Of a stretch of 6,499 bases of DNA, positions 1 through 3,714 are shown piece after piece. A program made the position numbers and the translations under genes. The first letter of the stretch is position 1. Each line of letters opens with the position of its first letter. The DNA is from Candidatus Staskawiczbacteria bacterium RIFCSPHIGHO2_02_FULL_34_10. Lineage in GTDB: Bacteria; Patescibacteriota; Minisyncoccia; Minisyncoccales; Staskawiczbacteraceae. The stretch spans positions 7,424-13,922 of the forward strand of contig MHOR01000001.1 of NCBI GenBank assembly GCA_001821915.1, in the 5' to 3' direction. The notes beneath the pieces were generated by a model that did not search any database, was not told where the DNA came from, and worked only from the letters and a program-made list of their open reading frames with translations.

Positions 1-69
1 CTGGAAGAATTAAAGCTAAAACCACAGCTCTTTAGACAGATAGAAAAAGAATTTAATAATTTTAAATAA
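1..69 (+). CDS. 3' end of an unidentified protein gene (partial)
   Basis: Frame 1 is open from the first base to a TAA at 67-69 and encodes 22 residues beginning LEELKLKP and ending EFNNFK. The other two forward frames hit stops within about 35 bases. The peptide is hydrophilic and Lys/Glu-rich, as is common at bacterial C-termini, but it is too short to assign a family. Chance openness over 22 codons cannot be excluded. It lies on the same strand as the tRNA block that follows, which has its own promoter, so it probably belongs to a separate upstream transcript. Confidence 0.45.
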   Translation: MEELKLKPQLFRQIEKEFNNFK

Positions 70-77
70 TAATTAAA

Positions 78-99
78 ATACTTCCACGCTTAGAAGTAT
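78..99 (+). other. Short hairpin downstream of the partial gene
   Basis: ATACTTC (78-84) and GAAGTAT (93-99) form a perfect 7-bp stem with an 8-nt loop, 9 bases after the stop of the upstream gene. The position suits a 3'-end or terminator hairpin, but no U-run follows and the stem is AT-rich. It may only protect the mRNA end, or it may be fortuitous. Confidence 0.3.
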
Positions 100-113
100 A
101 GCAGTAATTGTAG

Positions 114-142
114 TTGAACTGTATTTGAATTTTTGGTACAAT
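114..142 (+). promoter_or_regulatory. Sigma-70-type promoter of the tRNA-Tyr/tRNA-Thr block
   Basis: A -35 box TTGAAC (114-119) is followed, after exactly 17 nt, by a -10 box TACAAT (137-142). The TGG just before the -10 gives an extended -10 (TGN). The predicted transcription start, near 149, is about 4 nt upstream of the first base of tRNA-Tyr at 153. This is the best-formed promoter in the window and fits a stable-RNA unit. Confidence 0.7.
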
Positions 143-152
143 ATCCTCAATT

Positions 153-238
153 GGGCGCGTGGCTGAGCAGCAAAGGCGTTTGACTGTAAATCAAATGAGG
201 TTTCCTCTTCGCAGGTGCAAGTCCTGCCGCGCCCACCA
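153..238 (+). tRNA. tRNA-Tyr (anticodon GTA)
   Basis: The full cloverleaf can be drawn. The acceptor stem GGGCGCG (153-159) pairs with CGCGCCC (228-234). The anticodon stem TTTGA (179-183) pairs with TCAAA (191-195) around loop CTGTAAA, with anticodon GTA at 186-188. The T arm is GCAGG/CCTGC (211-215/223-227). A long variable arm, GAGG-TTT-CCTC, makes this a class II tRNA, as expected for bacterial tRNA-Tyr. Discriminator A235 is followed by a genome-encoded CCA (236-238). It reads UAU/UAC codons. Confidence 0.97.
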
Positions 239-242
239 AGAC

Positions 243-314
243 GCCGATGTAGCTCAGTGGCAGAGCATTTCCATGGTAAGGAAAAGGTCGCCAGTTCAAT
301 CCTGGCCATCGGCT
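243..314 (+). tRNA. tRNA-Thr (anticodon GGT)
   Basis: The acceptor stem GCCGATG (243-249) pairs with CATCGGC (307-313). The anticodon stem TTTCC (268-272) pairs with GGAAA (280-284) around loop ATGGTAA, with anticodon GGT at 275-277. The T arm is GCCAG/CTGGC (290-294/302-306) with loop TTCAATC. The discriminator is T314, and the next bases are CAA, so the 3' CCA must be added by CCA-adding enzyme, unlike in the tRNA-Tyr 4 nt upstream. The short gap indicates co-transcription from the promoter at 114-142. It reads ACC/ACU codons. Confidence 0.96.
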
Positions 315-323
315 CAAAGATAA

Positions 324-408
324 ATTAGAAAATAGAAATTAGAAATATAGAAAGTAGAATTTTGATAACTCTCGTATTCTATTTACTATTTTTTAGCTTC
401 TAGATTCT
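324..408. repeat. Imperfect palindromic repeat with ~7-nt periodic arms
   Basis: The spacer between tRNA-Thr and rpmG is almost wholly a long imperfect inverted repeat. The best-matched core is 347-360 against 376-389, with 12 of 14 positions complementary around a 15-nt loop. The outer arms are more diverged. The left arm is a run of degenerate 7-8 nt units (TTAGAAA, ATAGAAA, TTAGAAA, TATAGAAA, GTAGAA). No coding potential is visible. The same architecture, with a different unit, recurs before ftsW at 6247-6300. Confidence 0.6.
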
Positions 409-414
409 CAACGT

Positions 415-576
415 ATGGCTACAAAAAAACCATTTTTAAAAATGCAATGCACTGTGTGTAAAAATGTAAATTATTTTACAAAAAAAACTAAGGCAATGCT
501 GGAAAAAAAATTAGAAATGTCTAAATTTTGCAAAACCTGCAAAAAACACACAGCTCATAAAGAAGGTCGCAAGTAG
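415..576 (+). CDS. rpmG: 50S ribosomal protein L33 (zinc-binding form)
   Basis: This 53-aa, very basic protein starts MATKKPFLK and ends HKEGRK. It has the L33 zinc-ribbon arrangement, with CTVC (Cys12, Cys15) and CKTC (Cys39, Cys42) flanking a Lys-rich loop. This is the zinc-binding (C+) form of L33, a large-subunit protein near the E site. The length is typical (about 50-55 aa). The ATG at 415 is the only sensible start; no Shine-Dalgarno is visible in the preceding TAGATTCTCAACGT. It follows the two tRNAs on the same strand and ends before an intrinsic terminator. In many bacteria secE-nusG come next, but here they do not, so the translation block is short. Confidence 0.93.
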   Translation: MATKKPFLKMQCTVCKNVNYFTKKTKAMLEKKLEMSKFCKTCKKHTAHKEGRK

Positions 577-641
577 GCAGATGACAGATAATGCCATTCG
601 TGCTGTTGTTAGGAATAAAATCTTGATTAAGGAGACAAGGG

Positions 642-666
642 GAGGCTAAAACGCCTCTTTTTGTTT
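642..666 (+). terminator. Intrinsic terminator after rpmG
   Basis: GAGGC (642-646) and GCCTC (653-657) form a 5-bp GC-rich stem with loop TAAAAC, followed by TTTTTGTTTT. It separates the tRNA/rpmG unit from the SHOCT cluster. Confidence 0.75.
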
Positions 667-705
667 TGTGTTTTAGGTAAATTTAATGTAGTATATTAGG
701 TGAGT

Positions 706-1368
706 ATGAAATATATAACTATTACAATCTTTATTTCTTTATTGCTTTTGACAATAGCACCTGAGGTAAATGCCCAGATGATGAATGGCAATTTTACTAC
801 AGATGACCATACTGCCCGTGAGGAAGCGGAGGGAATGGCAATTTGGCAGAAGCTACAAAATAAAGAAGCTGATTGCGACAATTTATCAGATGATGATTTT
901 GGTGCGTTGGGAGAATACTTTATGGGTCAGATGATGGGTAACTCCCATTCAGCAATGAACCAAATGATGGTTAATATGATGGGTGAGAAAGGAGAAGAAC
1001 AGGCACATATCGTTATGGGTAAGCGTTTAAGCGGGTGCGACACCTCGGCATCATTTTCGTCTCAAGGAATAGGTTTTATGCCGATGATGCAAATGATGTG
1101 GGGAGGGTGGTCGTCTCCCTTCGGATTTAATCAAACAAACAACCCTATGATGAGTTTTGGTTACGGATTCGGATTTTTCGGCTGGTTCTTTATGCTTTTG
1201 TGGTGGGTCTTGATTATCGTTGCAGTTATCGCTTTGGTAAAATGGCTGATAAATCAATTTAGGGGCGAAACTTCAAGCAAAACGGCTTTAGACATTCTCA
1301 AAGAACGGTATGCAAAAGGAGAAATAGACAAAAATGAGTTTGAGGAAAAGAAAAAATATTTAATCTGA
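706..1368 (+). CDS. Secreted, membrane-anchored Met-rich protein with C-terminal SHOCT domain
   Basis: This 220-aa protein has a signal peptide at residues 1-23 (Lys2, hydrophobic core ITIFISLLLLTIA, likely cleavage VNA|QMM). An extracytoplasmic domain (about 24-150) follows, rich in Met pairs and MxxM patterns (FMGQMMG, MNQMMVNMM, MPMMQMM), with two cysteines (Cys57, Cys111). A Gly/Phe/Trp-rich transmembrane segment spans about 154-182, and a SHOCT (short C-terminal) domain spans about 192-219 (ALDILKERYAKGEI, then EFEEKKKYL). SHOCT modules are short helical pieces on many membrane proteins and may mediate oligomerisation; none has an enzymatic role. The Met clusters could bind Cu(I), but this is inference. 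I chose ATG 706 over the in-frame GTG at 700 because AGG (698-700) lies 5 nt upstream and the signal peptide then begins MKY. A weak promoter (TTGTTT 661-666, TTTAAT 682-687) could drive it. It is the first gene of a three-gene cluster. Exact function is unknown. Confidence 0.85.
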   Translation: MKYITITIFISLLLLTIAPEVNAQMMNGNFTTDDHTAREEAEGMAIWQKLQNKEADCDNLSDDDFGALGEYFMGQMMGNSHSAMNQMMVNMMGEKGEEQAHIVMGKRLSGCDTSASFSSQGIGFMPMMQMMWGGWSSPFGFNQTNNPMMSFGYGFGFFGWFFMLLWWVLIIVAVIALVKWLINQFRGETSSKTALDILKERYAKGEIDKNEFEEKKKYLI

Positions 1369-1405
1369 TCGTCCATGAATTCCATTAAGGGTGATCAATC
1401 TTGGT

Positions 1406-1627
1406 ATGGCAACAAACGCAATTAAGGCGGCGGTTCAAAATCGTAGTATTCGCCCCATAATAAAAACAATAAGTTGGAGAATCCTGGCCATAATTATTAC
1501 CGGTGCGGTTGTTTATGCATATACTGGCAAAATTAAAGAGTCGGGGGAAATTTCCATAGTCGCTGGTCTGATATTAACCTTCGCTTATTATCTGCACGAA
1601 AGATTTTGGGCGTGGGTTAGAAAATAA
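1406..1627 (+). CDS. DUF2061 family small membrane protein
   Basis: This 73-aa protein has two hydrophobic segments, about residues 21-39 (WRILAIIITGAVVYAYTG) and 46-63. It carries the DUF2061 signature: an N-terminal R-P-I-I-K-T-I-S-W-R stretch leading into the first membrane helix, and a closing YYLHERFWAWV motif (conserved His-Glu-Arg and Trp). The family is widespread in bacteria and uncharacterised; its members usually sit next to small redox or sulfur-metabolism genes. The ATG at 1406 fits the family N-terminus. A GTG at 1391 in frame would add five residues, but it directly abuts AAGGG with no spacer. GGTGATC (1389-1395) matches the 16S tail and is somewhat distant from 1406. The gap to the SHOCT gene is 37 nt and to the DsrE-like gene 6 nt, so an operon is likely. 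Confidence 0.85.
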   Translation: MATNAIKAAVQNRSIRPIIKTISWRILAIIITGAVVYAYTGKIKESGEISIVAGLILTFAYYLHERFWAWVRK

Positions 1628-1633
1628 TTAAAA

Positions 1634-1960
1634 ATGAAGATTGGTATTATTTTACAATCCAATAAACCAGAACATATCTGGAACACATTTCGCTTCGGCA
1701 TTACTTCACTTAAAGCTAACCACGGAGTAACAATCTTTTTAATGAGTGAAGGGTCTGAACTTGATATTGTAGCGGACACAAAGGATTTTGATATTTCAAA
1801 GAAGATTACCGAGTACAAGGAATTGAAGGGAGTTTTATATGCTTGCGGAACTTGTTTAGAATTTCGTGGTAAAAAAGAAACTGAAGTATGTCCAGTTTCC
1901 ACGATGGCAGATTTATTGAAGATGGTTGAGGAAAGCGACAAGGTTTTAGTTTTTGGCTAA
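1634..1960 (+). CDS. DsrE/DsrF-like family protein
   Basis: This 108-aa soluble protein starts MKIGIILQSNKPEHIW and has an alternating beta/alpha pattern. Its conserved core is VLYACGTCLEFRG with Cys71 and Cys74 (CxxC), followed by Cys86 (EVCPVSTMADL), and the C-terminal beta-strand is ESDKVLVFG. This pattern matches the DsrE-like subfamily (ACGTC, then CP-S-T-M-DL) found in archaea and many uncultured bacteria. DsrE relatives act in persulfide/sulfur transfer through a conserved Cys; a role for this copy in sulfur or thiol handling is inferred. There is no clear Shine-Dalgarno; the start is 6 nt after the DUF2061 stop, so translation is probably coupled. The pairing with a Met-rich exported protein could suggest metal or thiol stress, but nothing in the sequence proves it. 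Confidence 0.85.
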   Translation: MKIGIILQSNKPEHIWNTFRFGITSLKANHGVTIFLMSEGSELDIVADTKDFDISKKITEYKELKGVLYACGTCLEFRGKKETEVCPVSTMADLLKMVEESDKVLVFG

Positions 1961-1993
1961 CATTAAGCTTGTCTTCGGACTTCCATATGCTTT

Positions 1994-2070
1994 CCATTCT
2001 ACGCCAAGAGAGAAGATTTAGGAATACTCTCTGTATCCACGGGTGACGCACCCGTGGTTTTAGAGAATGG
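1994..2070 (+). other. Structured non-coding element (three-way junction-like fold / REP-like hairpin)
   Basis: Three nested stems can be drawn. The outer stem CCATTCT (1994-2000) pairs with AGAATGG (2064-2070). Inside it, hairpin AGAGAG/CTCTCT (2007-2012/2027-2032) is followed by the GC-rich hairpin CCACGGGTG-ACG-CACCCGTGG (2037-2057, 9 bp perfect, 3-nt loop). A small GTC-TTCG-GAC tetraloop hairpin lies just upstream (about 1974-1983). No ORF of note lies here. It could be a REP-like repeat (the hairpin is preceded by GTAT, like the tetranucleotide of REPs moved by REP-associated tyrosine transposases), a 3'-UTR structure of the DsrE operon, or a small RNA. I match it to no known RNA family. 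Confidence 0.55.
2037..2061 (+). terminator. GC-rich hairpin with short U-run, possible terminator of the DsrE operon
   Basis: The perfect 9-bp stem 2037-2045/2049-2057 is followed by TTTT (2058-2061), about 75 nt after the DsrE-like stop codon. The stem is strong but the U-run is only four bases, so this may be a first, leaky terminator with 2078-2106 as the second. Alternatively it is the REP-like hairpin described for the larger element. Confidence 0.4.
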
Positions 2071-2077
2071 AGGTAAT

Positions 2078-2106
2078 AAAAAAGAACCATTATTATGGTC
2101 TTTTTT
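2078..2106 (+). terminator. Intrinsic terminator (A-tract/U-tract hairpin)
   Basis: AAAAAAG (2078-2084), one bulged A (2085) and ACCAT (2086-2090) pair with ATGGT (2095-2099) and CTTTTTT (2100-2106) around loop TATT, giving 12 bp. The flanking A- and T-tracts mean it could stop transcription from either direction. It insulates the SHOCT/DUF2061/DsrE cluster from the surface-protein gene. Confidence 0.7.
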
Positions 2107-2119
2107 ATTTAGTAAAAAG

Positions 2120-2128
2120 TGCTATACT
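2120..2128 (+). promoter_or_regulatory. Extended -10 promoter of the surface-protein gene
   Basis: TGC-TATACT (2120-2128) is an extended -10 element with five of six matches to TATAAT. The start would be near 2135, giving a leader of about 26 A/T-rich bases to the ATG at 2161 without a Shine-Dalgarno. The -35 position overlaps the T-tract of the preceding terminator and is poor, as is usual for extended -10 promoters. Confidence 0.55.
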
Positions 2129-2160
2129 AAAGCTATAAAATTAAAATTTAATATATAAAA

Positions 2161-3405
2161 ATGTATTTTTATAAATCATTTGTTAAGAAGTTTTTTATTT
2201 CTTTTTTCAGTATAGCTTTTCTAGCTTCTGCGACTTTTATTTGGGCCACCACTGGTTTTAATGTGCAAACTAATTCTGTAACCGGAGTTTACACTAATTA
2301 CGCTACATTTCAGGGAATAACATATAATATTGACAGTGGCAAAAAAGTTTCTGCGTGGTTTGAATGGGGCACCGACACTTCTTATGGCAATAAGACTGTT
2401 GAGCAAACACTCAATTATGCTGGCTCATTTAGTCAAATGGTATCTACATTAAAGTATAAAACTATATATCACTTCAGAGCAATTGCAAAGGATGAATTTG
2501 GAATTTTTTATTATGGGCAAGACGTTATATTTATAAGCGGTACTTCAACTAGTTTGACCCCAATAGCGGACGCTGGTCCTGCTCAATACACTAGACTAGG
2601 GCAATCAGTTGTACTTAAGGGCTCTGGGTATGACCCTTATGGTGGTGGTATTAGTTTTTCATGGAAATGCAGTGACGGAAAACTTTCTGATTATGGGATT
2701 GCTCAACCATCTTTCACACCTCCCACAATAAATTTCAATGATAGCAGTTATAGTAGTAACTCATACAACTATTACTATAGCTGTACGCTTACAATTATAA
2801 GCGACAGAGGGTACTCAACAATGAGCACTACTTCAGTGATAGTAAATGGAAGTACCCTTACAGTTAAAACTGACCAGCCTACCAATATTTTTAATAATCA
2901 AGCAACCCTAAATGGTTATGCAAATACTGCTATTTCTAATATTAGCTATGTGTGGTTTCAATGGGGAACTACATTATCTTATGGAAATGAAACACTTCAC
3001 CGTAAACAAGAAAATTCTGGATCGGTTGAGCAAAATATAGCCGGCCTCAAGGATAATAACACATACCACTACAGAATGGCGGGCCAAAATATTTATGGTA
3101 ACTTTGTGTATGGAGACGATGTAAGTTTTGTCGGCTCAAGCGTTCTTGTGCCTTACACATCCAAAGGATCATTCACGCGATACCTTGGTTATAGAGATAG
3201 TGGAAGCGATGTTGTCGCATTACAAAAAATACTTGCTAAGAAAGGATTTTTTAAAGTGACTGCCACTGGAAAATATGGCCCTATAACTGTGGCGGCAGTA
3301 AAAATATTACAACAATCTTATGGTCTTAGCCAAACTGGCAATGTTGGTCCACTTACAAAAAATATTCTTAATCAACTAAGCACATCATCAATATTAATTA
3401 ATTAA
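2161..3405 (+). CDS. Secreted Fn3/Ig-like surface protein with C-terminal peptidoglycan-binding domain
   Basis: This 414-aa protein has a signal peptide at residues 1-29 (YKSFVKK, hydrophobic core, likely cleavage IWA|TTG). A fibronectin-type-III-like module spans about 34-127 (FEWGTDTSYGN, then YHFRAIAKDEFG). A PKD/Ig-like module spans about 133-230 (ADAGP, SVVLKGSGYDP, SFSWKC) with Cys170 and Cys208 placed to form an Ig-type disulfide. A second Fn3-like module spans about 233-326 (FQWGTTLSYGN, YHYRMAGQNIYG) and is plainly a diverged duplicate of the first. A PG_binding_1 domain spans about 337-406 (DSGSDVVALQKIL, TGKYGPITVAAVK, GNVGPLTKNIL). No catalytic domain is present, so it is probably a non-enzymatic wall-bound adhesin or structural protein; that role is inferred. 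The ATG at 2161 gives the signal peptide directly; no Shine-Dalgarno is seen. It is transcribed alone, between terminators at 2078-2106 and 3462-3494. Confidence 0.88.
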   Translation: MYFYKSFVKKFFISFFSIAFLASATFIWATTGFNVQTNSVTGVYTNYATFQGITYNIDSGKKVSAWFEWGTDTSYGNKTVEQTLNYAGSFSQMVSTLKYKTIYHFRAIAKDEFGIFYYGQDVIFISGTSTSLTPIADAGPAQYTRLGQSVVLKGSGYDPYGGGISFSWKCSDGKLSDYGIAQPSFTPPTINFNDSSYSSNSYNYYYSCTLTIISDRGYSTMSTTSVIVNGSTLTVKTDQPTNIFNNQATLNGYANTAISNISYVWFQWGTTLSYGNETLHRKQENSGSVEQNIAGLKDNNTYHYRMAGQNIYGNFVYGDDVSFVGSSVLVPYTSKGSFTRYLGYRDSGSDVVALQKILAKKGFFKVTATGKYGPITVAAVKILQQSYGLSQTGNVGPLTKNILNQLSTSSILIN

Positions 3406-3461
3406 ATTTCCTGTCACTAATTAAAAGCAAATGTTTTTGTAAAATAAGAGATATTCAAGCG

Positions 3462-3494
3462 CAAAAAGAGGTTTTTAAACCTCTTTTTGTTTGT
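3462..3494 (+). terminator. Strong intrinsic terminator after the surface-protein gene
   Basis: A perfect 13-bp stem, CAAAAAGAGGTTT (3462-3474) with AAACCTCTTTTTG (3477-3489), contains a GAGG/CCTC core and a T-rich tail (TTTTTGTTTG). The central TT plus the innermost A/T pairs form the real loop. It lies about 57 nt after the stop codon. The near-symmetry allows bidirectional function. Confidence 0.85.
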
Positions 3495-3591
3495 CTATTA
3501 GCAATAAGTGGTTAACATTCATTGCTTTCTCCCAATGGAGCACGACTATGGCAAGCCGAACCTTTTACTCTTTGAAAGGAGTAATACCACG

Positions 3592-3702
3592 ATGAAACTT
3601 TTTGTGATTTATTGCGGGGCTTTTTCATTGGTAAATTTAGCTATTTTTGCTTACTCTAACACCAAAATCAACTCTTTTAATTTTAGTAGTTATGGGGTAT
3701 AA
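3592..3702 (+). CDS. Possible 36-aa membrane peptide
   Basis: From ATG 3592 the peptide begins MKLFVIYCGAFSLVNLAIF, then has a polar tail (NTKINSFNFSSYGV); it has one hydrophobic segment at about residues 2-20. Support is a good Shine-Dalgarno, AAAGGAG (3575-3581), 10 nt upstream, better than for most genes here, and a possible weak promoter just after the terminator (TTGTCT 3491-3496, TAACAT 3513-3518). The same frame stays open back to a GTG at 3508, which would give 64 aa, but the Shine-Dalgarno favours the short form. The SD lies in a small ACTC/GAGT-based hairpin (about 3567-3582). Its TAA stop lies inside the -10 box of the next gene. I recognise no family; it could be a leader peptide or a non-coding leader. 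Confidence 0.4.
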   Translation: MKLFVIYCGAFSLVNLAIFAYSNTKINSFNFSSYGV

Positions 3703-3703
3703 T
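3698..3703 (+). promoter_or_regulatory. Consensus -10 box of the murL-murD fusion gene (near-leaderless)
   Basis: A perfect TATAAT is preceded by GGGG. The -35 region, 17 nt upstream (TTTTAA, 3675-3680), matches poorly. The predicted start, about 3710, is only some 5 nt before the ATG at 3715, and no Shine-Dalgarno exists, so the transcript would be leaderless or nearly so. Confidence 0.5.
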
Positions 3704-3714
3704 AGTTAAACAAT

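Noticed and set aside
73..309. Antisense ORF of 78 codons
   Set aside because: It runs through both tRNA genes and the tRNA promoter on the opposite strand; its residues are just reverse reading of tRNA stems.
324..408. CRISPR-like array from the repeated TTAGAAA units
   Set aside because: Units are only 7-8 nt, degenerate, contiguous without spacers and arranged as a palindrome.
581..649. 22-codon ORF (MTDNAIRAVV...) after rpmG
   Set aside because: It is short, has only a weak purine stretch before it, and its stop lies in the loop of the terminator hairpin. No family is recognised and chance is sufficient.
700..708. GTG start at 700 for the SHOCT gene
   Set aside because: It overlaps the AGG ribosome-binding site that serves ATG 706, and would only add Met-Ser to an already complete signal peptide.
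1051..1257. Antisense ORF within the SHOCT gene
   Set aside because: It lies opposite a well-supported coding region with signal peptide and domains, and has no recognisable product.
1588..2090. Two antisense ORFs (1588-1941 and 1806-2090) over the DsrE-like gene and structured region
   Set aside because: The plus-strand DsrE-like product has family motifs; the minus-strand products have none and cross the hairpins and terminator.
3519..3591. Riboswitch in the leader of the small ORF
   Set aside because: Only short hairpins (CATTG/CAATG and ACTC/GAGT) can be drawn and no known aptamer core is recognised.
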